A stretch of DNA of 7,496 nucleotides, from the NCBI GenBank assembly GCA_016765255.1, contig JAESQI010000079.1, forward strand, positions 1 to 7,496. The letters are read 5' to 3'. Below, one piece after another: positions 1 to 6,403 of this stretch. Within the stretch, counting starts at the first letter, position 1, and each line of letters opens with the position of its first letter. Below the pieces are notes generated by a model. It saw nothing but the letters and a program-made list of their open reading frames with translations. It did not search any database and was not told the DNA's origin. The translations under genes were made by a program, and so were the position numbers. The stretch comes from Robiginitomaculum sp. (GTDB lineage: Bacteria > Pseudomonadota > Alphaproteobacteria > Caulobacterales > Maricaulaceae).

Positions 1-2
1 CT

Positions 3-728
3 GCTTTTGCATTTATGTGGGGGCCAGCCCTATCCGCACTGATATGTGCTCGTATTTTTGACAAAGGAAGAATGGTAGACGTGCTAGGTATCACACCCAT
101 ATTTAATAAATGGATAGCCGTGGCTTGGGGTGTACCAATCATATTGTGCCTCGCCTCGGTAGGGTTTTCCGTGCTAAGCCCCGATGTGCACCTTGTCCCT
201 ATTCGTGACAGTTTAGAGCCTATGTTTGCATCCGCAGACAAACCAATGCCCAAATATATTGGGGTCCTTATGGTCGTTAGTGCGCTGACCATTGGTGCGG
301 CCATAAATGGGGTGTTGCTCATCTCAGAAGAACTCGGATGGCGCGGGTATTTGTGGTCTAAAATAATAGGGTTCGGGTTTTGGAAAACGGCATTATTTAC
401 GGGTATTATCTGGGGGTTTTGGCATGCACCTTTGATCTATATGGGGCATAATTATCCGGGTATGCCCATCGCGGGTATATTCCTGATGGTGATTTTAACC
501 ACGCTAATGTCGCCAATTATTGGGTATATCCGGTTAAGAAATGGATCCGTCTGGGCTGCCAGCCTGTTTCACGGAACGGTCAATGCCGTCGCGGCTTTGT
601 CCATACTACCCTTAAGCGTTCAAACATTCCCGTGGAACGGCATGGTCGGGATTGGTGGTTTCGCCGTTCTCGCCATAGGATGTGTATGGGTGTATTTTGC
701 TCATAAAAAATCACAATTGCCTCTATGA
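3..728 (+). CDS. CPBP-family intramembrane metalloprotease-like protein, 5'-truncated by window edge
   Basis: Probable member of the CPBP (CAAX protease / bacteriocin-processing) family, polytopic inner-membrane proteins that include glutamate-dependent intramembrane endopeptidases. Counting from the first in-window ATG at 15, three family motifs are visible: EELGWRGYLW with the Glu pair at 105-106 and Arg 110, a WGFWHAPL motif with His 137, and FHGTVN with His 186 and Asn 190. Hydrophobic segments occur near residues 33-53, 82-104, 121-140, 152-172 and 208-228. The frame is open to the left edge, and a GPALSAL segment that usually follows the first membrane helix lies right at the start. A few tens of N-terminal residues are therefore probably missing, and the ATG at 15 is unlikely to be the true start. 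All putative active-site residues are present. The substrate cannot be told from sequence. It ends 55 bp before argG on the same strand, with no clear terminator between them. Confidence 0.85.
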   Translation, partial: AFAFMWGPALSALICARIFDKGRMVDVLGITPIFNKWIAVAWGVPIILCLASVGFSVLSPDVHLVPIRDSLEPMFASADKPMPKYIGVLMVVSALTIGAAINGVLLISEELGWRGYLWSKIIGFGFWKTALFTGIIWGFWHAPLIYMGHNYPGMPIAGIFLMVILTTLMSPIIGYIRLRNGSVWAASLFHGTVNAVAALSILPLSVQTFPWNGMVGIGGFAVLAIGCVWVYFAHKKSQLPL

Positions 729-783
729 TTTGGGTAGACTTTCGCGCTATGAAGCCTTCTCATTTAAGAAAAGGTGCAAGACC

Positions 784-1884
784 GTGTCACACAATCCAAA
801 AAAAGTAGTCCTAGCCTATTCAGGTGGTTTGGATACATCAATTATTTTAAAATGGCTGCAAGAGGAAAAAGGCTGCGAGGTTGTTACCTTTACCGCCGAC
901 CTTGGCCAAGGCGAGGAATTGGAACCCGCGCGGCGCAAAGCAGAAGCCTGCGGGGTCAAGGAAATATTTATTGACGACCTCCGCGAAGAGTTCGTTGCTG
1001 ATTTTGTCTTTCCCATGTTTCGTGCCAACGCTCTATACGAAGGCTTGTACCTGCTAGGCACATCCATCGCCCGCCCGCTTATTTCCAAACGCCAAATTGA
1101 AATCGCCCGCATGGTGGGAGCTGACGCCGTGTGTCACGGGGCCACTGGTAAAGGTAATGACCAAGTAAGGTTCGAGCTGGCCTATTACGCTCTTGATCCC
1201 GACATAAAAGTCATCGCGCCTTGGCGGGAATGGGACTTAAATTCGCGTACGAAACTCATCGAATACGCAGAAAAACATAACATTGAAATTGCAACCGATA
1301 AACGCGGTGTAGCTCCGTTTTCGGTGGATGCCAATTTGCTGCATACCTCATCTGAAGGCAAAGCCTTGGAAGACCCTGCACTCGAAGCCCCCGAATTTGT
1401 CTATCAACGAACAGTGTCCCCCGAAGCTGCTCCTGATAAAGCCACCTATATCATGGTTGGGTTTGAACGCGGCGACGCGGTTTCCATTGACGGCGTTGCC
1501 ATGTCCCCCGCGACTATTCTGACCAAATTAAACGAACTTGGCGGGGCTAACGGTATTGGGCGTTTGGACTTATTGGAAAACCGTTATGTGGGTATGAAAT
1601 CTCGCGGCATTTACGAAACCCCTGGCGGCACAATCTTGCTGATGGCGCACCGAGGCATTGAACAAATCACACTGGATAAAGGGGCTATGCACCTCAAAGA
1701 CGAGTTAATGCCGAAATATGCAGAGCTGGTTTATAACGGATATTGGTATTCACCAGAGCGCGAAATGCTCCAAGCCGCCATAGATAAATCCCAAGAATTG
1801 GTCACAGGTGAAGTGCGCCTCAAACTCTATAAAGGGAATTGCGATATCGTAGGTCGCACCTCGCCATACTCTCTCTATTCCTAA
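784..1884 (+). CDS. argG: Argininosuccinate synthase, ended early by an in-frame TAA
   Basis: Catalyses ATP-dependent joining of citrulline and aspartate to argininosuccinate, releasing AMP and PPi (penultimate step of arginine synthesis, cytosolic). The GTG at 784 is preferred because the family N-terminus (KKVVLAYSGGLDTS) begins just after it and an AAGG-like ribosome site lies upstream; the longer frame back to 682 overlaps the previous gene and has no family similarity. The ATP-pyrophosphatase P-loop SGGLDTS is at residues 13-19 and GATGKGNDQ at 119-127. The synthetase domain contains LNELGGANGIGR, ENRYVGMKSRG and YETPGGTILL. Only 366 residues precede TAA 1882-1884, against about 400-410 for the family. 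The stop falls directly after SPYSLYS, and the missing C-terminus is still encoded in the same frame downstream (separate entry). Known ArgG structures use the C-terminal helix for tetramer contacts, so the truncated product may be impaired. It could be a genuine pseudogene or a base error. Confidence 0.93.
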   Translation: MSHNPKKVVLAYSGGLDTSIILKWLQEEKGCEVVTFTADLGQGEELEPARRKAEACGVKEIFIDDLREEFVADFVFPMFRANALYEGLYLLGTSIARPLISKRQIEIARMVGADAVCHGATGKGNDQVRFELAYYALDPDIKVIAPWREWDLNSRTKLIEYAEKHNIEIATDKRGVAPFSVDANLLHTSSEGKALEDPALEAPEFVYQRTVSPEAAPDKATYIMVGFERGDAVSIDGVAMSPATILTKLNELGGANGIGRLDLLENRYVGMKSRGIYETPGGTILLMAHRGIEQITLDKGAMHLKDELMPKYAELVYNGYWYSPEREMLQAAIDKSQELVTGEVRLKLYKGNCDIVGRTSPYSLYS

Positions 1885-2010
1885 GAACATGTGACGTTTG
1901 AAGAAGACGACGTCTATAACCAAGCCGACGCCGGCGGCTTCATAAAAATCAATGCCCTAAGATTAAGGCTGTTAAAAGCAAGAGACCTTAAGGCTGGGAA
2001 AAACGGTTAG
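1885..2010 (+). pseudogene. argG: In-frame C-terminal remainder of argG beyond the premature stop
   Basis: Reading on in the argG frame after TAA 1882-1884 gives 41 sense codons and then TAG 2008-2010. The peptide contains VTFEEDDVY, then NQADAGGF, then IKINALRLRLL. This is the expected ArgG C-terminal pattern (SLYS.e.VTFEed..Yd..da.GFIkLNALRLRl). No frameshift is needed: replacing the single TAA with a sense codon restores a 408-residue protein of normal family length. GAA or CAA is one substitution away. I see no ribosome-binding site or plausible start that would translate this tail separately. It ends in a four-base overlap with the stop of the convergent ATPase gene. Options are a recent nonsense mutation, a sequencing or assembly error, or unusual readthrough; the sequence alone cannot decide. 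Confidence 0.85.
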
Positions 2011-3425
2011 GTAAACAGGTCATGTTGTTGCGTAGCCGCTTCTAAATTTGCATTTACAATATCAAGTTCTGTTTGCCCGATCACTAAACAAGTTTTTGCT
2101 GTGGACATGCACGATAATTCTATCCCTCTATACATTATTTTCTCTGAATAAGTTTTAGTGGTTATAAAATAATCTGGGGGTTGCAAATTATGCAACTTTA
2201 CAAATTCTACCATATTATCAGCTTCTCTGATGTTATTTTTTATCCTATCTGACCATTTTACTTCTAATGCGTATGTTGGTTTTTGCGTGCGCTGATCGAT
2301 AATTACAAAGTCTATCTCCCCGGTTTTCCAACGGGCATATCTACATTCTACATTTGGTAAGCTTTGTAACATTTGTGCAATGACTGCTGTTTCAACTAAG
2401 GCACCAAACCTTCTATCATCCTGTTCCATTGCACCAAACAATGCGCAGTACATAGACGGATTTGTAACATAAATTTTAAATGTTCTAGCACGTTTGAACT
2501 TTTTTGCATTTATATCAACTCTATCTAAGCGCCTAATCAGAAATGCACCTTCAAAATATTCTATGTACTTTTTAAGGGTTACCTTACTTACACCAGAATT
2601 TTTTGAAAGAGATTCAAGCGATACTTCTTGACCAGTATTGTAAACAAGAGATGCAAATAAACGATACATTTCTTGAACGTCAGTTATGCCATATAGACTT
2701 GGAAGATCACGTAACAACACTTTGTCTATTATGTCTGATTTCAAATATCTGTCAGGGTTTTGGCGCAATGATTTTGACATAACAATTTCAGGGTAACCAC
2801 CGAAGGTTAGGTAATTTATAAAACTATCATTAAGGGGTGGTGCGGTCAAAACTGTAGTTCCGATATTTTGAAACTTTACAAATTCTCTAAATGTCAACGG
2901 CGGCAAGATAAAATCTGTAAACCGACCTGCGCCTGATTCTTGACTTTTTCGCTTGAGAACGGCTGCTGCTGACCCTGTGACAACAAACTTAATTTCAGGA
3001 TAGCTGTCCACCAAAGATTTAAGATGAATTTCCCAGTCCTTAAGGTATTGAATTTCATCAAAAAAGATATAGCCGCCACTTTCTTCATCTCCGAAACTAT
3101 CCAGATACAAGCGTAATAGTTTTTCGAGGGGTTGGCCAATTAGCAAAGGTGTATCAAGCGATGCAAATAATATGTGGTTTGGTTCAACACCACTTTTTAA
3201 TAATTCCAAAACAGCTTGCTTGGCCATAACAGTTTTTCCGACTTGTCGTGGCCCCATCAAAACCACTGCACGCCGTATATCTCTTTGCCGTACCAAGTGA
3301 TAAAATGCAGGAAAGAAATCACGTTTTGGAAAATCTTTTTCCAAAACTTTATCTATGCCCGTTTCCCACCATGGATTATCGCGGCGCATACGGTTTAAGA
3401 GGTCATTTTCAGATATTTCTAACAT
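2007..3425 (-). CDS. AAA-type ATPase with C-terminal DUF4143 domain (COG1373-like)
   Basis: Predicted P-loop ATPase of the AAA_14 + DUF4143 architecture; members are widespread, patchily distributed and of mostly unknown function. From ATG 3425 (472 aa): Walker A GPRQVGKT at 58-65, Walker B YIFFDEIQ at 119-126, a sensor-like VVTGSAA at 148-154, a winged-helix-like stretch at about 269-300 (SLESLSKNSGVSKVTLKKYI), and a C-terminal domain with Glu 345, GEIDFVI at 369-375 and EVKWSD at 388-393. The E...D...ExK spacing fits a PD-(D/E)XK nuclease-like fold. A TTG at 3470 in frame would add 15 residues, but it lies within a repeat and almost on the predicted transcription start, so ATG 3425 is preferred; neither has a strong Shine-Dalgarno. 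The gene is markedly AT-rich (sampled lines about 28-35% G+C, against about 50% in argG) and rich in AAA/TTT codons, suggesting transfer. It follows lytTR on the same strand. Confidence 0.85.
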   Translation of the reverse strand: MLEISENDLLNRMRRDNPWWETGIDKVLEKDFPKRDFFPAFYHLVRQRDIRRAVVLMGPRQVGKTVMAKQAVLELLKSGVEPNHILFASLDTPLLIGQPLEKLLRLYLDSFGDEESGGYIFFDEIQYLKDWEIHLKSLVDSYPEIKFVVTGSAAAVLKRKSQESGAGRFTDFILPPLTFREFVKFQNIGTTVLTAPPLNDSFINYLTFGGYPEIVMSKSLRQNPDRYLKSDIIDKVLLRDLPSLYGITDVQEMYRLFASLVYNTGQEVSLESLSKNSGVSKVTLKKYIEYFEGAFLIRRLDRVDINAKKFKRARTFKIYVTNPSMYCALFGAMEQDDRRFGALVETAVIAQMLQSLPNVECRYARWKTGEIDFVIIDQRTQKPTYALEVKWSDRIKNNIREADNMVEFVKLHNLQPPDYFITTKTYSEKIMYRGIELSCMSTAKTCLVIGQTELDIVNANLEAATQQHDLFT

Positions 3426-3466
3426 TGCAGTTAAGCTAAATTCATTTAGCCTATTTCTCCATAAAT

Positions 3467-3535
3467 TCAACTAAGCATACTCAACTTATCTTAATTGCAA
3501 CATAATGTCAACTAAGCATACTTAACTATCCTTAA
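3467..3535. repeat. Imperfect 28-bp direct repeat upstream of the ATPase gene, operator-like
   Basis: Two copies, at 3467-3494 and 3508-3535 (start-to-start 41 bp), match at 24 of 28 positions. The first 14 bases (TCAACTAAGCATAC) are identical, and all differences lie in the second half. The right copy contains TAAGCATACTTA (3513-3524), an imperfect palindrome with matching TAAG/CTTA arms. Smaller YTAACT/TCAACT hexamers recur at 3467, 3481, 3508, 3522 and 3532. On the ATPase strand one copy overlaps the candidate -35 and the other covers the candidate transcription start, an arrangement typical of repressor sites. The right copy runs four bases into the lytTR stop region. It could instead be the scar of an insertion. 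Confidence 0.6.
3483..3511 (-). promoter_or_regulatory. Candidate sigma70-type promoter for the ATPase gene
   Basis: On the minus strand a perfect TTGACA (plus positions 3506-3511) is followed after 17 bases by TAAGTT (3483-3488), which keeps the first, second and last bases of the -10 consensus. Transcription would start near 3476, leaving about 50 nt before ATG 3425 but almost no leader before the alternative TTG at 3470. The strong -35 and exact spacing support it; the -10 is only fair. Confidence 0.4.
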
Positions 3536-4413
3536 CTTTCTATGTGCAACAAATGCCTATAATTACGGCTAACCGGTATATTTTCACCGTTGGTGAGGGC
3601 GAGTTTGGCATCACCTTCGCCTGTAGGCACGATTTCGCAAATCGCGTCGCGGCGCACGATATAGGATCGGTGGGTTTGTACATGGGCATTTCCCGCTTCG
3701 GACAATAATTCATCCAGTCGCCCGAGCGTCATACGGGCCAGATGGGTTTTGTGTTTGGTGCGTACTTCTACATAATTAGAGGCCGCTTTCGCCCATATAA
3801 CTTCGTCCGCGCTTAAAAAGATCGTGCGGCCTCCTGATTTGAGAACAATACGCTGATGGGTGCGGGCTTCTTCATGTGTGGCCAGCAATTCCAATCTCAG
3901 TTGATTAAGCTGCCGCCCTGTTTGAAAAATAAATAACACCAGAACATAAGTATAAGCATCTTTACGAAATTCATAAATCCACGCCTGTGGGTCGAGTAAG
4001 CCAAAATGATAAACCTCGCCAAATAACGAAGGGTAGAGAGCCGTTCGCAATCCGACCATGGCCAGAATATGAACAGCGGAAAAAACAAGGCAAGCCAGTA
4101 TATGCCCTGTAAAACTCGCCCCAATTCTTTTGCGTACAAGCGGGAATTTCGACAAAGCCATTGGGATCATAAGCATACAAATCGCAATGACAAAATGCGA
4201 ACTGCCTTGGTCGAGCCATATGTGCAGTTTCCTATCCGCATCGACACTGGCAAGTTCTGTCACTTCCGTACTAGACAGTACAATCCACGACGCCACAACA
4301 AATAACAAGACCATCATATATGTCCGCGTGTCCGCTTTGTGGTCGGCGCGTATTTCCGTGTGCGCATTGTTCGAAAAAATATTGATCATATGGCGATCAT
4401 GCCACGGAAACAT
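3532..4413 (-). CDS. Membrane-anchored LytTR-family transcriptional regulator
   Basis: One-component regulator combining an N-terminal membrane region with a C-terminal LytTR DNA-binding domain. Four hydrophobic segments lie near residues 31-47, 72-89, 102-121 and 153-167. A short charged, coil-prone linker (about 168-186) follows. The LytTR domain spans about 186-291 and has the usual marks: a W.KAASNYVEVRT segment at 207-219, QTHRSYIVRRDAI at 246-258 and an NGENIPVSRNY segment at 275-285. There is no receiver domain, so it probably senses a membrane or periplasmic cue directly instead of being phosphorylated; that is inference. Length is 293 residues from ATG 4413, which has an AGG a few bases upstream; an in-frame ATG at 4389 (MINIF) is the alternative. 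It is transcribed divergently from the acyltransferase gene across a 154-bp region holding a phased repeat array, so that gene and its own promoter are the likely targets. Confidence 0.88.
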   Translation of the reverse strand: MFPWHDRHMINIFSNNAHTEIRADHKADTRTYMMVLLFVVASWIVLSSTEVTELASVDADRKLHIWLDQGSSHFVIAICMLMIPMALSKFPLVRKRIGASFTGHILACLVFSAVHILAMVGLRTALYPSLFGEVYHFGLLDPQAWIYEFRKDAYTYVLVLFIFQTGRQLNQLRLELLATHEEARTHQRIVLKSGGRTIFLSADEVIWAKAASNYVEVRTKHKTHLARMTLGRLDELLSEAGNAHVQTHRSYIVRRDAICEIVPTGEGDAKLALTNGENIPVSRNYRHLLHIES

Positions 4414-4440
4414 CCATATGCCTATAGAGGCTAATACATA

Positions 4441-4510
4441 CCGTCCCTATGTGCCGTGCTTCGTCCCAAAGTTCAGCCACCCATCCCAAATACACGGAAT
4501 TTGTCCCATC
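4441..4510. promoter_or_regulatory. Four direct repeats at exact 20-bp period between lytTR and acyltransferase genes
   Basis: Four related 10-mers begin at 4441 (CCGTCCCTAT), 4461 (TCGTCCCAAA), 4481 (CCATCCCAAA) and 4501 (TTGTCCCATC). All share TCCC at the same offset; the consensus is roughly YCRTCCCWAW. The 10-bp spacers between copies do not resemble one another. LytTR-type proteins (AgrA, AlgR and relatives) bind pairs of about 9-bp direct repeats with centres roughly two helical turns apart, and AlgR sites resemble CCGTTCGTC, so spacing and location suit binding by the adjacent regulator. The array ends 57 bp before the acyltransferase start. A weak minus-strand promoter candidate (TTAAAA, 17 bp, TACAAT; 4538-4566) would place the array inside the lytTR leader. 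Binding by the neighbouring LytTR protein is inferred. Confidence 0.6.
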
Positions 4511-4567
4511 TTACTCGTAAAACGCGGCGCACTACGCATTGTACACATCCACAATAAGGATTTTAAA

Positions 4568-5746
4568 ATGGATATTTTGCAGACCCGCCGCTACGACCTT
4601 GATTGGCTCCGCATACTGGCATTTGGCCTACTCATTTTTTACCATATCGGCATGTTTTATGTGAGCTGGGATTTTCACGTGAAAAGCGTACACGCGGGGC
4701 CATTTGCAGAGCCACTCATGAAGCTTCTCAATCCGTGGCGGCTCTCGCTCTTGTTTTTTATCTCAGGCGTCGCCATCCGCTTTGCCAGCGACAAACACCC
4801 AAATATTATCCGCTTCACATGGCAACGGACATTGCACCTGTTCATCCCGATCGTCTTTGGCATACACATTATTGTTGCCCCGCAAGCCTATTTACAACTC
4901 TTGGAAAACGGCGAAATAACCCAAGGGTTTTGGCAATTTTATCCTGACTATTTAAAAGGTAGCACTTCTAAATACTCCATCATACTCCCCACATGGAACC
5001 ATCTTTGGTATGTTGTCTATTTGATGATTTACACCCTTTTAGTGGCTCCCTTTTTTCGCCCCTTGTCAAAATTCATGTGCGGTAAAGGCGCAAGGCTCAC
5101 TCAAAAATTATTCGCTGGCAAACGCGGCGTCTTGACACTAACAGTTTTGGGCACATTACCATTTATGATCTATCGTTTCTGGCTTAAACCCATCTACCCT
5201 TCTACCCATGCATTTGTTGGAGATTGGGCCAATCACCAACTTTATATTATGATCTTCTTACTTGGATTTTTATTGGCCAAAGACAAGGCTTTCTGGAACG
5301 TTGTGAAACGCGCTCTCAAACCTACACTTTGGGCCATATTTTTCATTGTCATGACTGCCATATTGGTTTGGAATTTCGATTTTAAACACAGCGGCAACAC
5401 ATCCTTACAACTCGTTGAGTTTTTCGAAGAAAGAACCCGTAAAACACTTTATGCGTGGCTTTGTATTTTAGCGTTTCTCGGCCTCGCACAAAAATACCTA
5501 AACCGCCCAAGCCGTGCCCTTACCTATATGACCGAGGCCATTTTTCCGTGGTATATCCTGCACCAAACCATCATTATCATGGCCGGCTACTCGCTGACCC
5601 GACAAGGCTTATCTGTTGGGGTAGAATTTATATTGGTCACATTGGCTACAATTGCGGGATGCGCAATCGGAAACGAGTTTCTCATCCGCCGCTGGACATG
5701 GATACGACCTTTGTTTGGCCTCAAAAGGAATGCACTAAAGCCTTGA
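4568..5746 (+). CDS. Acyltransferase family 3 membrane protein (OpgC/MdoC-like)
   Basis: Multi-spanning inner-membrane protein of the Acyl_transf_3 family, which transfers acyl groups such as succinyl or acetyl to extracytoplasmic glycans or lipids; OpgC, for osmoregulated periplasmic glucans, is the nearest architecture I recognise. Seen from ATG 4568 (392 aa, close to OpgC length): the family opening RRYDLDWLRILA at 7-18, His 26 in LLIFYHIGMFY, FFISGVAIRF at 63-72, WQRTLHLFIPIVFG at 85-98, NHLWYVVYL at 144-152, and a C-terminal FPWYILHQTIIIM at 326-338. About ten hydrophobic stretches are visible. The start is set by a TAAGGA ribosome site (4555-4560) seven bases upstream and by the family N-terminus; the frame stays open back to 4130, but that part is antisense to lytTR. 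It is divergent from lytTR, which probably regulates it. Substrate is unknown. The next gene, ppa, begins 53 bp downstream. Confidence 0.87.
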   Translation: MDILQTRRYDLDWLRILAFGLLIFYHIGMFYVSWDFHVKSVHAGPFAEPLMKLLNPWRLSLLFFISGVAIRFASDKHPNIIRFTWQRTLHLFIPIVFGIHIIVAPQAYLQLLENGEITQGFWQFYPDYLKGSTSKYSIILPTWNHLWYVVYLMIYTLLVAPFFRPLSKFMCGKGARLTQKLFAGKRGVLTLTVLGTLPFMIYRFWLKPIYPSTHAFVGDWANHQLYIMIFLLGFLLAKDKAFWNVVKRALKPTLWAIFFIVMTAILVWNFDFKHSGNTSLQLVEFFEERTRKTLYAWLCILAFLGLAQKYLNRPSRALTYMTEAIFPWYILHQTIIIMAGYSLTRQGLSVGVEFILVTLATIAGCAIGNEFLIRRWTWIRPLFGLKRNALKP

Positions 5747-5799
5747 CCTATACACGCGCTGCTTTATGTATGCTTCCACCTAAAAATGTGAGGCCACTC

Positions 5800-6327
5800 A
5801 TGGACATATCCAAAATACCTGTAGGCGTTAATCCGCCAAAAGACCTCAATGTTATTATTGAGGTTCCCCTTGGCGGTGAACCGATAAAGTACGAAATGGA
5901 CAAAGAGAGCGGGGCTATGTTTGTTGACCGGTTTCTGTATACGGCCATGCGCTATCCGTGTAATTACGGGTTTATCCCGCACACTTTGTCGGATGACGGC
6001 GACCCGACAGATGTTTTGGTAGTTGGTCAACGGGCCCTGATGCCGGGCTGTATTATTCGCGCTCGTCCCGTTGGTGTGTTGTTAATGGAAGACGAGGCGG
6101 GGTTTGACGAAAAAATTATCGCCGTGCCCCATTCCAAATTGACACCTTATTATGACGATGTGAAAACCTACCGCGACTTACCCCAAGTCTTGCAAGACCG
6201 CATCCCGCATTTCTTTGCCCATTACAAAGACTTGGAAAAAAATAAATGGGTTAAAGTCATTGGTTGGGACGGGCCAAAAAAAGCCGAAGAGCTTATTATG
6301 GCTGGTGTGCTGGCATATACAAACTAA
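5800..6327 (+). CDS. ppa: Inorganic pyrophosphatase, family I, soluble
   Basis: Hydrolyses PPi to two phosphates in the cytosol, pulling forward PPi-releasing biosynthetic reactions. The 175 residues match the bacterial hexameric type in length. Against E. coli Ppa, the metal- and phosphate-binding residues all appear present: Glu 21, Lys 30, Glu 32, Arg 44, Tyr 56, the DGDPTDVLV signature with Asp 66, 68 and 71, then Asp 98, Asp 103, Lys 105, Tyr 142 and Lys 143. The start is ATG 5800, preceded by GTGAGG at 5788-5793 and matching the usual N-terminus (MDISKIPVGVNPP). An in-frame ATG at 5770 lacks a ribosome site, and the longer frame back to 5455 is a shadow of the acyltransferase. The 53-bp gap from the acyltransferase allows cotranscription but does not prove it. 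It is followed by a second, membrane-bound pyrophosphatase. Confidence 0.96.
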   Translation: MDISKIPVGVNPPKDLNVIIEVPLGGEPIKYEMDKESGAMFVDRFLYTAMRYPCNYGFIPHTLSDDGDPTDVLVVGQRALMPGCIIRARPVGVLLMEDEAGFDEKIIAVPHSKLTPYYDDVKTYRDLPQVLQDRIPHFFAHYKDLEKNKWVKVIGWDGPKKAEELIMAGVLAYTN

Positions 6328-6403
6328 CACTGGACATGGGCCAATTTGCCACTAAAACATTCGTAACTGAATTCTAGACTTATTTTATCCTTAGGGGGGA
6401 CAC

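Noticed and set aside
724..729. TATGAT as a -10 element for argG.
   Set aside because: It matches the hexamer well, but no -35 of acceptable quality lies 15-19 bp upstream.
1882..1884. Possible reassignment of UAA to a sense codon.
   Set aside because: No other recognised gene in the window needs UAA to be read as sense, and the ATPase and lytTR genes end on TAA where homologues would end. Bacterial stop reassignment that is well known concerns UGA.
1986..1993. CCTTAAGG palindrome near the end of argG as a terminator.
   Set aside because: It has no loop and no following T-run, and it lies inside coding sequence.
3426..3470. TTG start at 3470 for the ATPase, adding 15 residues.
   Set aside because: It falls inside the direct repeat and only about six bases after the predicted transcription start, with no Shine-Dalgarno; ATG 3425 is more likely, though not certain.
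4441..4510. The four 20-bp-phased repeats as a short CRISPR array.
   Set aside because: Conserved units are only about 10 bp with 10-bp spacers, with no cas genes; the geometry fits regulator sites, not CRISPR.
4538..4566. Minus-strand promoter TTAAAA-N17-TACAAT for lytTR.
   Set aside because: The -10 is good but the -35 is weak and overlaps the acyltransferase start region; kept only as a note, not as a feature.
4130..4567. Upstream extension of the acyltransferase reading frame (146 extra codons).
   Set aside because: It lies mostly antisense to lytTR and across the intergenic repeats, has no family similarity, and the TAAGGA site fixes the start at 4568.
5455..5799. Upstream extension of the ppa frame into the acyltransferase gene.
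   Set aside because: The sequence does not resemble any pyrophosphatase N-terminus; a ribosome site and the conserved start support ATG 5800.
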